DNA of 64,000 nucleotides, from positions 1 to 64,000 of the forward strand of contig CAZMAR010000003.1 of the NCBI GenBank assembly GCA_964564635.1, given 5' to 3'. Shown piece by piece: positions 45,533-54,925 of the stretch. The position numbers were made by a program, and so were the translations under genes. How positions within the stretch are numbered: position 1 is the stretch's first letter; every line of letters starts with the position of its first letter. Source of the DNA: Tepidaquicella sp964564635 (GTDB taxonomy: Bacteria > Bacteroidota > Ignavibacteria > Tepidaquicellales > Tepidaquicellaceae). The notes below the pieces were generated by a model that saw only the letters and a list, made by a program, of their open reading frames with translations, searched no databases and was not told the DNA's origin.

Positions 45533-46522
45533 TTATAATTTTTTAATTAAATCAACAACACGACAGGAATAACCCCACTCATTATCATACCAACCAATAA
45601 CTTTAACTAAATCACCATGTACCATTGTGGATAAAGCGTCAAATATACAGGAATGCGGGTCTCCTATTATATCAGTTGACACCAGAGGATCCTCTGTATA
45701 ATATAGTATACCTTTTAATTCATTCTCTGCAGCTTTCTTCATAAATGAATTAACTTCCTCTTTTGTTGTTTCTCTTTTTACCTGACAAACAAAATCAGTA
45801 ATAGAAGCATCGGGGGTAGGTACTCTTAAAGCGAAACCGTCAAGTTTACCCTTCAAGTGTGGTAATACCTTTCCTACTGCTTTTGCTGCTCCGGTGGTTG
45901 TGGGTATTATGTTTATTGCTCCTGCCCTTGCTCTCCTGAGGTCTTTGTGTGGCTGGTCTAACATTACCTGGTCGTTTGTATAAGAATGTACTGTTGTCAT
46001 AAATCCTTTTATAATTCCTAAATTATCATCAATAACTTTTACCATTGGAGCCAGGCAGTTTGTTGTACAAGAAGCGTTAGAAACTATTTTATGCTCCGGT
46101 TTTAGAATGTCATCATTTACTCCAATAACAACAATAGCATCGATATCATCTTTTGGAGGTGCTGTTAGAATTACTTTTTTAGCACCTGCTTTTAAATGTA
46201 ATTCAAGTTTTTCCCTTTTAGTAAATACTCCAGTTGACTCAATTACGAAATCTACTCCGAGTTTATCCCACCCGAGAAGTGATGGGTCTTTTTCAGCTGT
46301 AACTTTAATTACTTTACCATTAACCTTAATACCATTCTCAAGCGCTTCAATCTCTGCCGGGAATTTTCCGTGAATAGAATCATATTTTAAAAGATGAGCT
46401 AAAGTTTTTGTATCCATCAGATCATTAATAGAAATCACATCAAAACCACCATCAAGAAACATTTTCTTGAAAACCAATCTACCGATTCTACCAAACCCAT
46501 TAATACCAATTTTATAGGACAT
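45533..46522 (-). CDS. gap: Glyceraldehyde-3-phosphate dehydrogenase, type I
   Basis: Oxidises G3P to 1,3-bisphosphoglycerate in glycolysis. The 329 residues have the NAD site GINGFGRIGR at 6-15, with Asp34 (SINDLMD) favouring NAD over NADP, and the active site SNASCTTNCLAP with Cys152. The catalytic His lies in the segment HSYTNDQ. The start is confirmed by GGAGGT at 46527-46532, four bases before the ATG. It is divergent from efp over a 170-base region. Confidence 0.97.
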   Translation of the reverse strand: MSYKIGINGFGRIGRLVFKKMFLDGGFDVISINDLMDTKTLAHLLKYDSIHGKFPAEIEALENGIKVNGKVIKVTAEKDPSLLGWDKLGVDFVIESTGVFTKREKLELHLKAGAKKVILTAPPKDDIDAIVVIGVNDDILKPEHKIVSNASCTTNCLAPMVKVIDDNLGIIKGFMTTVHSYTNDQVMLDQPHKDLRRARAGAINIIPTTTGAAKAVGKVLPHLKGKLDGFALRVPTPDASITDFVCQVKRETTKEEVNSFMKKAAENELKGILYYTEDPLVSTDIIGDPHSCIFDALSTMVHGDLVKVIGWYDNEWGYSCRVVDLIKKL

Positions 46523-46631
46523 AAATACCTCCGTTTAATTAATTTTTAATTAATTTTGCTTTATTTTTAGTAAAAATTAAGCAAATTTGACTCAAAAATC
46601 AACTAATTTAATAAGAAATTAACAAGTTTTA

Positions 46632-46662
46632 TTGATTTTCATTGGTCAAATAATTATCTTTG
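46632..46662 (+). promoter_or_regulatory. efp promoter, Bacteroidetes-type
   Basis: TTG at 46632-46634, 20 bases, then TATCTTTG at 46655-46662, an exact match to the -7 consensus TAnnTTTG. This places the transcript start near 46669, about 24 bases before the efp ATG. It supports the lineage assignment. Confidence 0.6.
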
Positions 46663-46692
46663 TAATTTATAATCATTTAATGTTTTTTTAAT

Positions 46693-47256
46693 ATGGCAAC
46701 AACATCAGATTTAAGAGTAGGAACTATTATCAAATTTAATGGTGAGTTACACAGTATAGTTTATTTAGAACACAGAACTCCAGGTAATCTAAGGGCATTC
46801 TATCAGGTAAAAATGAGAAATTTGATTAATGGTAAAATGATTGAACATAGATTTCGCTCAGGAGAGGAAGTGCAAATTGAAAGGCTTGAGCAGAAGAATT
46901 ATCAATTTTTATATAAAGATGGCGAAAACTACTATTTTATGGACACTGAAACCTATGACCAGTTATATTTAACAGAAGAGAAACTTGGAGAACAAAGTCA
47001 CTTTTTAAAAGAGGGTCAGGAAGTGCAGATAAATTTCCATGAAGGAAATCCTATTTCAGTGGATATGCCTCCACATGTTGAGCTTAAAGTAATATCAGCA
47101 CCACCGGGGATAAGAGGAAATACAGCAAGCAATACAACAAAACCGGTGACCCTCGAAACCGGTGCAGTAATAAACACACCGCTTTTTATTGAAGAAGGCG
47201 ATATAATAAAAGTAGATACTCGCACATGGGAATATCTTGAACGAGTAAAAAAATAG
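46693..47256 (+). CDS. efp: Elongation factor P
   Basis: Rescues ribosomes stalled at polyproline. The 187-residue length gives the three usual beta domains. The first reads GTIIKFNGELHSIVYLEHRTPGNLRAF; the tip residue that is a modified Lys or Arg in well-studied EF-Ps is Asn32 here, within the TPGNLRAF sequence I recall from Chlorobi. Domain 3 ends VDTRTWEYLERVK, the family close. A Bacteroidetes-type promoter lies just upstream. accB follows after 22 bases, so translation and fatty-acid genes share a transcript. Confidence 0.96.
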   Translation: MATTSDLRVGTIIKFNGELHSIVYLEHRTPGNLRAFYQVKMRNLINGKMIEHRFRSGEEVQIERLEQKNYQFLYKDGENYYFMDTETYDQLYLTEEKLGEQSHFLKEGQEVQINFHEGNPISVDMPPHVELKVISAPPGIRGNTASNTTKPVTLETGAVINTPLFIEEGDIIKVDTRTWEYLERVKK

Positions 47257-47278
47257 AACAAATTAAAAAACTAAATAT

Positions 47279-47767
47279 ATGAAAACAGACTTAAACTACA
47301 TCAAAAAATTAATTAAAATGCTGGATGAAAGTGGGCTTGCAGAAATTGAGATAGAAGAAGAGGGCAGTAAATTAAGGTTATCAAAACCACGTCCAAAAAT
47401 CACCCAGGCAGTCCAACAATTCGTACCTCAAATATTAGAACAACAGTCACAAGTAGAAAAGCCCAAAGAAGAGCAAATAAAAACAGAACCAGAAGCTGAG
47501 AAGAAGGAAGAATTTAAATCAGATAAAATCGTAGAGGTGCGTTCACCAATGGTGGGTACTTTCTATAAAGCTCCCTCCCCTGATGCTGAACCGTATGTAA
47601 CAGTTGGTTCCAGAGTTAAAAAGGGTACAGTTCTATGCATTATTGAAGCTATGAAGTTGATGAATGAAATAGAATCAGAAGTATCAGGTACAGTAGTTAA
47701 AGTTTTAGTAGAAAACGCACAACCGGTAGAATATGATCAACCCCTTTTCTTAATTGAAAAAGATTAA
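47279..47767 (+). CDS. accB: Biotin carboxyl carrier protein of acetyl-CoA carboxylase
   Basis: Carries the biotin that shuttles CO2 in malonyl-CoA synthesis. The 162 residues comprise an N-terminal helix domain, a Pro/Glu/Lys-rich linker (about 45-85), and the biotinyl domain with EAMKLMNE, where Lys126 is biotinylated. The protruding thumb (about YKAPSPDAEP) marks it as an ACC-type carrier. It lies between efp and accC. Confidence 0.96.
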   Translation: MKTDLNYIKKLIKMLDESGLAEIEIEEEGSKLRLSKPRPKITQAVQQFVPQILEQQSQVEKPKEEQIKTEPEAEKKEEFKSDKIVEVRSPMVGTFYKAPSPDAEPYVTVGSRVKKGTVLCIIEAMKLMNEIESEVSGTVVKVLVENAQPVEYDQPLFLIEKD

Positions 47768-47787
47768 AAATTTCCATTTAAAAAATA

Positions 47788-49131
47788 ATGATAAAAAAAA
47801 TATTAATTGCAAACAGAGGGGAAATTGCACTGAGAATAATAAGAACCTGCAAAGAGTTAGGAATTCAAACAGTAGCAGTGTATTCAACCGCAGATGTAAA
47901 TTCCCTTCATGTAAGGTTCGCTGATGAGGCAGTTTGTATAGGACCACCAGATGTATCACAAAGTTATATAAATATACCGAGAATAATTGCAGCAGCAGAA
48001 ATAACCAATGCAGATGCAATTCATCCCGGTTATGGCTTTCTGGCAGAGAATGCAGAATTTGCAGAAATTTGTAACGATTCAAATATTATTTTTATAGGAC
48101 CTACACCAGAAATGATTACCGCAATGGGTGATAAGTTAACTGCAAGGATAAATATGAATAAAATAGGAGTTCCAATTGTGCCTGGAACTCTTGAGCCAAT
48201 AAAAGATATAGAATCAGCAAAAAAAATAGCAGAAGATATTGGTTACCCTATATTTTTAAAAGCAGCTGGTGGTGGAGGTGGAAAGGGAATGCGAGCAATT
48301 TATAGCATAGAACAGCTTGAGAACCAATTTTATTCAGTAATGCATGAAGCAAAAAATGCATTTGGAAATGATAATTTATATATTGAAAAATTTTTCGAAC
48401 GACCACGCCATATAGAAATTCAGGTAATTGGTGATAAACATGGCAACATTTTTCATGCAGGCGAAAGGGATTGTTCGATACAAAGAAAACACCAGAAACT
48501 AATTGAAGAAACGCCCTCCCCATTTATTGATGACCAGGTAAGGGAAAAAATGGCGGAAGCTGCATTAAAAGTTGCACGGTCTATAAATTATTGTAGTACT
48601 GGTACAGTTGAGTTTCTTGTAGACGAGAATAGAAATTTTTATTTCCTTGAGATGAACACAAGAATACAGGTAGAACATCCAATAACAGAAGCCGTTACAG
48701 GGCTTGATTTTATAAGAGAACAAATAAGAATTGCTAACGGGGGAAAATTATCAAGAAGGAAATTAAAATTTGATGGACATTCAATAGAATGCAGAATAAA
48801 TGCAGAAGACCCGGAGAAAAATTTTATGCCGTCAACAGGATTAATTACAACATTTCACGCACCGGGTGGATATAGAGTAAGGCTTGATTCTCATTGCTAT
48901 TCTGGTTATACCATACCAAAATATTACGATTCATTAATTGGAAAACTTATTGTACAGGGCGAGACGAGAGAGGTTGCAATAAAGAGGATGTTAAGAGCAT
49001 TAGAAGAATTCATAATAGAAGGTATTAAGACAACAATACCATTTCATATGAAAATATTAAAAGATAAACGATTTATAGAAAATAATTACGATACAAATCT
49101 TATAGACAAAAATTTCAGTTTTGATAATTAG
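47788..49131 (+). CDS. accC: Biotin carboxylase subunit of acetyl-CoA carboxylase
   Basis: ATP-grasp enzyme that carboxylates biotin on AccB. The 447 residues show KILIANRGEIALRIIRTCKELG at the start, HPGYGFLAENA, the glycine-rich ATP loop AAGGGGGKGMR, RDCSIQRKHQKLIEE, and EMNTRIQVEHPITEAV with the catalytic region. It starts 20 bases after accB, completing the pair; accA and accD are not in this window. Confidence 0.97.
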   Translation: MIKKILIANRGEIALRIIRTCKELGIQTVAVYSTADVNSLHVRFADEAVCIGPPDVSQSYINIPRIIAAAEITNADAIHPGYGFLAENAEFAEICNDSNIIFIGPTPEMITAMGDKLTARINMNKIGVPIVPGTLEPIKDIESAKKIAEDIGYPIFLKAAGGGGGKGMRAIYSIEQLENQFYSVMHEAKNAFGNDNLYIEKFFERPRHIEIQVIGDKHGNIFHAGERDCSIQRKHQKLIEETPSPFIDDQVREKMAEAALKVARSINYCSTGTVEFLVDENRNFYFLEMNTRIQVEHPITEAVTGLDFIREQIRIANGGKLSRRKLKFDGHSIECRINAEDPEKNFMPSTGLITTFHAPGGYRVRLDSHCYSGYTIPKYYDSLIGKLIVQGETREVAIKRMLRALEEFIIEGIKTTIPFHMKILKDKRFIENNYDTNLIDKNFSFDN

Positions 49132-49149
49132 ATATTAAAAGATTATTTA

Positions 49150-49947
49150 ATGACAAAAACATTATTTGCATTAATACTCGGCTCATCAAGTGGTTTCGGA
49201 AAAGCAATTAGCACAGCACTTGCAAAAGATGGTGTGAATATATTAGGAGTTCATCTTGACAGAGCAACGACTCTGAAATCAGTAGAGGAGCATATCGAAA
49301 AATTAAAATCATTTGGCGTTGATGTTCACTTTTACAATGCAAATGCAGCGGACTCACATAAAAGGAAAATGATTCTGGATGATATTGAAAATATCTTTAA
49401 GATGAAAACAAATCCATGTATCAAAATACTAGTGCATTCGTTAGCGTTCGGAACTTTAAGGAATTTTATTGAAGATAATATTGAAGAAGCCATTAATCAG
49501 AAACAACTTGAGATGACAATTGATGTAATGGCAAACTCACTTGTTTATTGGACTCAGGATATAATATCGAGAAAACTAATGGTATCAGGTGGTAAAATAT
49601 TCGCAATGACTTCTTCAGGAAGTAGCAAGGTAATTCACTATTATGGCGCAGTATCTGCTGCAAAAGCATGCCTTGAATCACACATCAGGCAACTTGCATT
49701 TGAATTGGGAAGTAAAGGAATTGCTGTAAATGCTATACTTGCCGGTGTAACAGATACTCCAGCGTTAAATAAAATACCAAATGCTGAAATCATAAAACAA
49801 AATGCGTTAAGAAGAAACCCTCAGGGCAGACTGACAACTCCAGAAGACATTGCTAATTTTATATTAGATAATTATAAACGGGATTCGCACTGGATGACCG
49901 GTAGCATAATTCACCTTGATGGTGGAGAAAGCATAACGGAATTATAA
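49150..49947 (+). CDS. SDR-family enoyl-[acyl-carrier-protein] reductase-like protein
   Basis: A 265-residue SDR. It has the glycine-rich motif LGSSSGFGKA at 10-19, the FabI-like segment VHSLAFG at 95-101, and Tyr165 with Lys172 seven positions later, the Tyr-x6-Lys spacing of enoyl-ACP reductases rather than the Tyr-x3-Lys of ordinary SDRs. The C terminus (WMTGSIIHLDGGESI) is family-like. It follows accC by 18 bases, which supports reduction of enoyl-ACP in fatty-acid elongation. Whether it is FabI, FabL or a relative acting on other enoyl substrates is not certain. Confidence 0.75.
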   Translation: MTKTLFALILGSSSGFGKAISTALAKDGVNILGVHLDRATTLKSVEEHIEKLKSFGVDVHFYNANAADSHKRKMILDDIENIFKMKTNPCIKILVHSLAFGTLRNFIEDNIEEAINQKQLEMTIDVMANSLVYWTQDIISRKLMVSGGKIFAMTSSGSSKVIHYYGAVSAAKACLESHIRQLAFELGSKGIAVNAILAGVTDTPALNKIPNAEIIKQNALRRNPQGRLTTPEDIANFILDNYKRDSHWMTGSIIHLDGGESITEL

Positions 49948-49976
49948 TAAAAACCCATAAACTAAAATTAATTTTT

Positions 49977-50273
49977 ATGCCAACCTATGAATATCAATGT
50001 ACTAACTGTGGATACTTATTTGAAGCATTTCAATCGATAAAAGAAAATCCTTTAAAAAAATGTCCAAGATGTAATAAAGACAGTTTAAAAAGACTGATTA
50101 GCGGTGGAGCAGGTTTAATATTTAAAGGTACCGGATTTTATTTGACAGATTATAAAAAGAAACCTGCTTCCTCTGGAGAGAAAAAGCACAAAGAAACAAA
50201 ACCCAAAGAAGAGAAAGACAAAAAACCTATTGATAAAAGCACCCCTGAAAAAAAGCAAAAAAAGACTGATTAA
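49977..50273 (+). CDS. FmdB-type zinc ribbon protein
   Basis: A 98-residue regulatory-type protein. The N terminus is the FmdB/CxxC-CxxC zinc ribbon (MPTYEYQCTNCGYLFEAFQ, KKCPRCNKDSLKRLI), with four cysteines for one zinc, then GAGLIFKGTGFYLTDYKK, a conserved family segment, and a very basic and acidic, low-complexity tail (about 55-98). Exact function is unknown. It is the end of the efp-acc run and is convergent with lptB, with only one base between the stops. Confidence 0.9.
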   Translation: MPTYEYQCTNCGYLFEAFQSIKENPLKKCPRCNKDSLKRLISGGAGLIFKGTGFYLTDYKKKPASSGEKKHKETKPKEEKDKKPIDKSTPEKKQKKTD

Positions 50274-50274
50274 A

Positions 50275-51036
50275 TTATTTGCTCTTCATTTTGCTCATCA
50301 TATACCTATCAAGAGTAAAAGATTCTCCCAAATATAATTTTTTAACTTTCTCATTATTAGCGAGTTCTTCAGCGGTTCCTTTATAGAATATTTTCCCTTC
50401 TATCAAAATATATGCCCTATCAACAATAGATAATGTTTCGTGAACATTGTGATCCGTAATTAAAACTCCAATATTTCTGTTCTTCAGATCTGCAACCATT
50501 CTCATAATATCCTCAGAAGCTATCGGGTCTATACCGGCAAAAGGTTCATCAAGTAAAATAAATTTAGGTTCTGAAGCAAGAGCCCTTGCAATTTCTGTTC
50601 TTCTACGCTCACCACCGGAAAGCGAGTACCCTTTTGTGTCTCTTATAGAAGAAATATTAAAATCTTTTAACAGTTTCTCACATCTTTCTTCTCTCTCATC
50701 CTGGTCTAACTTCATAAATTGCAATACAGACATAATATTGTTATAAACAGTCATTCTCCTGAAAATGGAAGGTTCCTGCGGTAAATACCCGATTCCAAGT
50801 TTTGCACGTTTATACATTGGGTATTTTGTTATAATATCACCATCTAACTCTACATCCCCCTCATCAGGTTTTATCATCCCGCAAATCATATAAAAAGTTG
50901 TGGTTTTACCAGCACCATTTGGACCAAGTAACCCCACAATTTCACCCTGTCTTAACTCAAGAGATACTTCGTTGACAACTCGCCTCTTCTTATATATTTT
51001 TACAAGTCCATAAGCTTTTAAAATACTTTTAATCAT
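50275..51036 (-). CDS. lptB: LPS export ABC transporter ATPase LptB
   Basis: Drives lipopolysaccharide extraction from the inner membrane. The 253 residues have Walker A GPNGAGKT at 38-45, the Q-loop in GYLPQEPSIFRRMTV, the signature LSGGE at 139-143, Walker B LLDEP at 161-165, and the switch His in LITDHNVHETL. The LptB-type QEPSIFRRM segment separates it from generic branched-chain amino-acid ATPases. It follows pdxJ directly (start one base from the pdxJ stop). Its presence implies an LPS-bearing outer membrane. Confidence 0.94.
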   Translation of the reverse strand: MIKSILKAYGLVKIYKKRRVVNEVSLELRQGEIVGLLGPNGAGKTTTFYMICGMIKPDEGDVELDGDIITKYPMYKRAKLGIGYLPQEPSIFRRMTVYNNIMSVLQFMKLDQDEREERCEKLLKDFNISSIRDTKGYSLSGGERRRTEIARALASEPKFILLDEPFAGIDPIASEDIMRMVADLKNRNIGVLITDHNVHETLSIVDRAYILIEGKIFYKGTAEELANNEKVKKLYLGESFTLDRYMMSKMKSK

Positions 51037-51756
51037 CTATAATCTGCTGTTTAGAATTTTAACCATATCTTCAACTGCTTTATGTAAGCCGGTGAAAACA
51101 GCTCGTGAAATTATTGCATGCCCAATACTTACTTCCTGAATTTCTGATATATTCAGGAAAGGAATTATATTGTAATAGTTTAAACCGTGTCCAGCAGTAA
51201 CCACAAGTCCAAGTTCAGAAGCCATCCTTGCAACACTGCCTATTTTGCTTAATTCAGTTAGTTGTTCTTTTTCTTCCACTGCATTTGCATACTTGCCAGT
51301 ATGAATTTCAATAATATCTGCACCAACTTCAATTGCTTTGTCAACATTATCAGGTTCAGGATCAATGAAAAGACTCACAAGTATATCTTTACTGTGAAGT
51401 TCTTTTATAACATTTTGCAGATAGCTTTTATTCTTCTTTAAATCCAAGCCACCCTCCGTGGTTAATTCCATCCTATTTTCAGGAACAAGAGTGACCAGGT
51501 CTGGTAAAATCTCCGAAGCAATCCTGATCATTTCTTCAGTCGCAGCCATTTCTAAATCAAACTTTGTTTTAACAACCTCTCTTAAAAGTTTCACATCTCT
51601 ATCATTAATATGTCTCCTGTCTTCTCTTAAATGACAAACAATACCTTCTGCACCTGCAAGTTCACAAATGCCAGCTGCTATAACAGGATCGGGTTCAATT
51701 TCCCCTCTTGCTTCGCGTATAGTTGCAATGTGGTCAACATTAACTGATAATTTCAT
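51037..51756 (-). CDS. pdxJ: Pyridoxine 5'-phosphate synthase
   Basis: Condenses 1-deoxyxylulose 5-phosphate with 3-amino-2-oxopropyl phosphate to make pyridoxine 5'-phosphate (vitamin B6). The 239 residues show LSVNVDHIATIREARG at the start, CHLREDRRHINDRDV, FDLEMAATEEMI, VTLVPENRMELTTEGGLD, EIHTGKYANA, and TAGHGLNY. DXP also feeds dxr at 40 kb. It directly abuts lptB. Confidence 0.97.
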   Translation of the reverse strand: MKLSVNVDHIATIREARGEIEPDPVIAAGICELAGAEGIVCHLREDRRHINDRDVKLLREVVKTKFDLEMAATEEMIRIASEILPDLVTLVPENRMELTTEGGLDLKKNKSYLQNVIKELHSKDILVSLFIDPEPDNVDKAIEVGADIIEIHTGKYANAVEEKEQLTELSKIGSVARMASELGLVVTAGHGLNYYNIIPFLNISEIQEVSIGHAIISRAVFTGLHKAVEDMVKILNSRL

Positions 51757-51767
51757 AATTTTATTAA

Positions 51768-52502
51768 TTAAATTATTTTATAAAAATTTAAATTATATCT
51801 TATAACAGAAATCAAATCTAAAAAAAACATAACAAGCCAGTGTAAAATCCACGAGTAAATAAAAGACTTGCTCCTGATAGCCTGAATCCCTAAAATAATA
51901 CCGGCAAATATTGAAGCAAATAATTCAAGTTCAGGTTTTCCTCTATGTAAGATAAAAAATGGAATCGTCTGAATTAATATAGCATAATAACCAAATTTCT
52001 CAAATAATCCAAATAGAGTAAACCCCCTCCATAAGAATTCCCAACCAAACATATATACAAGAATACATAGTTCGTATAGAATTAAAAGAGATGGATTCTC
52101 TTTCAACTTTTGCCCACCCTGTGGATAAGCAATTGCAAAAGATTCAGAAGCGGAAGTAATCCAGATAACAGGTATCATAATTAAGAGAAAAACAGCAACA
52201 GTAATGAGACCGAATTTTACATCCCCCAATCTAAAACCGAAGTTAGACAACTTTTCTTTAAATAAAAAAATAATTATTAATGCTGGAAATACAAACATAA
52301 TTGTACCATCAGCAAGTAACCAATAAACTCGTGATTCAAATTTATCTCCTCCGAAAACTTTTAGATAAAAATAAGGATTAGCAAAAACAACAGATATAAA
52401 AATAATAAATGGGATGCTAATTAAAATCACAGTTGGCTTAAACTCTAAAGTTTTAATCGACTCTTTTAATTTTTTTATTTCGGAGTTAATATAATTTTTC
52501 AA
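51768..52502 (-). CDS. CPBP-family intramembrane glutamic protease-like protein
   Basis: A 244-residue membrane protein with about six hydrophobic helices. The CPBP (Abi/Rce1-like) motifs appear in the second half: motif 1 reads WEFLWRG with Glu155 and Arg159, motif 2 FFILH with Phe182 and His186, motif 3 ILHWLVMF with His221. The usual first Glu of the pair is Trp154, a change from the EExxxR consensus. Members act as intramembrane proteases or as immunity and CAAX-type processing proteins; the substrate is unknown. It follows the YbbR-like gene by five bases and precedes pdxJ. Confidence 0.8.
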   Translation of the reverse strand: MKNYINSEIKKLKESIKTLEFKPTVILISIPFIIFISVVFANPYFYLKVFGGDKFESRVYWLLADGTIMFVFPALIIIFLFKEKLSNFGFRLGDVKFGLITVAVFLLIMIPVIWITSASESFAIAYPQGGQKLKENPSLLILYELCILVYMFGWEFLWRGFTLFGLFEKFGYYAILIQTIPFFILHRGKPELELFASIFAGIILGIQAIRSKSFIYSWILHWLVMFFLDLISVIRYNLNFYKII

Positions 52503-52507
52503 TTTTA

Positions 52508-53422
52508 TTATTTACTTTTTATTATATACTGAAACTGATCTGGCTCATATTTTATCAGGTAGTAGTCAACTGGTATTCTAATATCTGGGGTTACAAAACC
52601 AGTACTATCTTTTTCCAATAATTTAAAATCTATAGTTACCGAAACATCTTCCTCTTTTAACTTTGTTAACTGGTTAACACCACCACGAAAAATTAAATCA
52701 ATTTTAGGAGGAATTAAAACAACTTCTTTATCAGCAGGTAAATCTTTAACGGAAACATCAATTCCTTCAAGTTTCTTTTCTGCTAATAATTCTATATTAT
52801 AAGAAACTGTTACTGTCTTAGGTTCTATTTGAATTAAATTTGTTAAAGTATCTTTCAAGTTTACAACTTTTGAAAACTTCTGGCTAACATTTTCTATTGT
52901 TAAAAACTCTGTCGGAATATTTTTTAATTTCATTAATATTGAATTTGCGCCGTAAACTTTTACTGAATCAGGTTCTATTTTTGGATTTCCTACTATTATA
53001 TATCCTTCTTTTGGAATTACGTTTATATTATTTTTAACTTTCAGATACTTTTCAATAATATTATCAAAAATAATATCAAGCGTATCAGGATAGACATTAA
53101 GTATTGTAATGTGTTCAGGAATTCCAATAATACTTTTTAAATCAGATATAGGACTTATTTTCACATTTCTTTTAAAGTTGGATAAATCAAGATTGTATAC
53201 TGGCTTATGCCCAAGAATAACTGTTAATAAATCCCAGCCTTTTCCTTTTAAGGTAATATCTATCGCGGAAGGTAATTCAGAAGCTAATGCCTGTCTTTGA
53301 GATAATTTTAAATTTATAGGTACGGATAGATTTACAATATAATTATCTGATAAACTTATATACAGCCATAGCGCAAGAGCAAATATGAAAGATACAATTA
53401 TAATAATAATATTTCTCTTCAT
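52508..53422 (-). CDS. YbbR-like domain protein (CdaR-related)
   Basis: A 304-residue protein with one N-terminal membrane helix (about 3-22) and an extracytoplasmic region of about three YbbR-like beta modules. Characteristic pieces are VYPDTLDIIFDNIIEKYLKV, GYIIVGNPKIEPDSVKVYG and NLIQIEPKTVTVSYNIE. In other bacteria CdaR of this family regulates the cyclic-di-AMP synthase CdaA, usually encoded next to it; cdaA is not in this window, so the regulatory role is inferred. It sits between the GWxTD protein and the CPBP gene. Confidence 0.82.
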   Translation of the reverse strand: MKRNIIIIIVSFIFALALWLYISLSDNYIVNLSVPINLKLSQRQALASELPSAIDITLKGKGWDLLTVILGHKPVYNLDLSNFKRNVKISPISDLKSIIGIPEHITILNVYPDTLDIIFDNIIEKYLKVKNNINVIPKEGYIIVGNPKIEPDSVKVYGANSILMKLKNIPTEFLTIENVSQKFSKVVNLKDTLTNLIQIEPKTVTVSYNIELLAEKKLEGIDVSVKDLPADKEVVLIPPKIDLIFRGGVNQLTKLKEEDVSVTIDFKLLEKDSTGFVTPDIRIPVDYYLIKYEPDQFQYIIKSK

Positions 53423-53440
53423 CGTTTCTGAACTTAATCC

Positions 53441-54820
53441 TTATTTTTTCTTTAATTGTTCTTTCCAATCATCATTTCTAAGTTCACCTCTTATCGTAGA
53501 ATGAACTAATTCATATATACCTGAACCGGTATATTTACTTTCTGCAAATACACATATTGTACCGCCCTCGATTGTTTCATAATGCCAGATTTGATAGCTT
53601 CTTATATCTGCTTCATATTCAAATTTTTCAACATCGTTTGGCTCTCCATACAACATATAAATTCTTCCTCTATCAGTCCTCCAGCCCTCTAAAAACGGCT
53701 CCTTAAACATCTTATTTGCTCTTTCTATTCTTTTAAAATAATTTATTTTATATTCATTTACCTGAGTATATGGTGTATTATCTCTCTTTGTCCAGAATTG
53801 ATACATAAATTTTCTTTTTGCATCAAGGTTATTTAGACTTTTATAATTTTTTGTTTCTTCGTCTGTTCTTATATATACAGCTTTCTCAAATTCATCATCT
53901 AATTGCGACTCGGTCATAGTTGCATATTCACTTTTAAGAAAATCCACATTCTCTTTTGCATTATTATCAACTACATTTTTTATTGTATTATAAACATAGA
54001 ATTTCTTCTCTGCTTTTGTTAATTCATTAGACTTTTCATCTAAAATACTAACTTTAATGTAATATGTTCCACTCTCAAGAGTGTCAAGAGTGAAGTTCCC
54101 TGTTTCAACCATTATATTATGTGCTCCCTGTATCTTATCAATAACGTAAGAGATAATGCTGTCATTAACATTACTAATAGATTTTTTAAGGTAAACATTA
54201 TTCCCATAAAATTTTAATCCATAAATTTCAAAATAATAATATAAATGATTTAAATTATTACCAAAGAATTGGTTCGGGTTTGGTATAACTTCATAACCGA
54301 ATTTTTCAAACATCCCTTCCTTACCATCAGAAGTTTTTATAGATGTAGATAATTGAATTCCGCTTAAATTAATTTTATCAAAACTATATAAAGGAACTGC
54401 AATGTCAAAATCAAATTTGTCAGTTCTTGTAGTATCTGCTGCATCCTTTGCAATGACAATCATCTTATAATCACCAGGTTTTAATGGCAGAGCAGGAAGT
54501 TGCGTAATCTCTTTTTGTTTCAATTTAAATTGTGCAGAATCTAAGATATAGATAGGGAGTTTATAAAAATTATTTAAATAGACTACATCTTTCTCCTTGT
54601 CAACAAGTTCAAGATTAATTAAAACATTAGCTTGATATTTATCTACAGATTTTTTAAAAATCAAGTTGCTATGATAAAAAGCAAGGTATATTTCTATAAG
54701 TGAAGTAGAATCGTTGTTCCGAAAAACAGTATAATCAGCATCAAAGATAAATTTTTCCTGTGCAAATGAATTTATTAAATATATAAAGTAAATAATAAGA
54801 ATTATTATTAATTTTTTCAT
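53441..54820 (-). CDS. GWxTD domain-containing protein
   Basis: A 459-residue protein with a signal peptide (1-20, ending INSFAQ) and a C-terminal GWxTD domain (about 320-455): RKFMYQFWTKRDNTPYTQVN, then FLEGWRTDRGRIYMLYGEPNDVE, and IWHY/VFAE segments. The first two thirds are beta-rich with no family recognised. GWxTD proteins are widespread and uncharacterised in Bacteroidota and relatives and occur near envelope genes, as here. It precedes the YbbR gene by 18 bases. Likely periplasmic; function unknown. Confidence 0.87.
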   Translation of the reverse strand: MKKLIIILIIYFIYLINSFAQEKFIFDADYTVFRNNDSTSLIEIYLAFYHSNLIFKKSVDKYQANVLINLELVDKEKDVVYLNNFYKLPIYILDSAQFKLKQKEITQLPALPLKPGDYKMIVIAKDAADTTRTDKFDFDIAVPLYSFDKINLSGIQLSTSIKTSDGKEGMFEKFGYEVIPNPNQFFGNNLNHLYYYFEIYGLKFYGNNVYLKKSISNVNDSIISYVIDKIQGAHNIMVETGNFTLDTLESGTYYIKVSILDEKSNELTKAEKKFYVYNTIKNVVDNNAKENVDFLKSEYATMTESQLDDEFEKAVYIRTDEETKNYKSLNNLDAKRKFMYQFWTKRDNTPYTQVNEYKINYFKRIERANKMFKEPFLEGWRTDRGRIYMLYGEPNDVEKFEYEADIRSYQIWHYETIEGGTICVFAESKYTGSGIYELVHSTIRGELRNDDWKEQLKKK

Positions 54821-54867
54821 AATAATAAATTATATAATAATAATAAAATATTGATAAAAAATAAAAT

Positions 54868-54907
54868 AAAAAAGGTAACTTTAGAATTACACTAAAGTTA
54901 CCTTTTT
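54868..54907. terminator. Rho-independent terminator after the PorV/PorQ gene
   Basis: Stem GGTAACTTTAG (54874-54884) / CTAAAGTTACC (54892-54902) with loop AATTACA, flanked by A runs on the left and T runs on the right, so it can work on both strands. On the minus strand it ends the PorV/PorQ-type transcript. Confidence 0.9.
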
Positions 54908-54925
54908 ATATTCATAAAAGCTTAA

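Noticed and set aside
50273..50276. One-base gap between convergent fmdB and lptB stops as possible antisense control
   Set aside because: Tight convergent ends are common in compact genomes and no hairpin or regulatory sign was found there.
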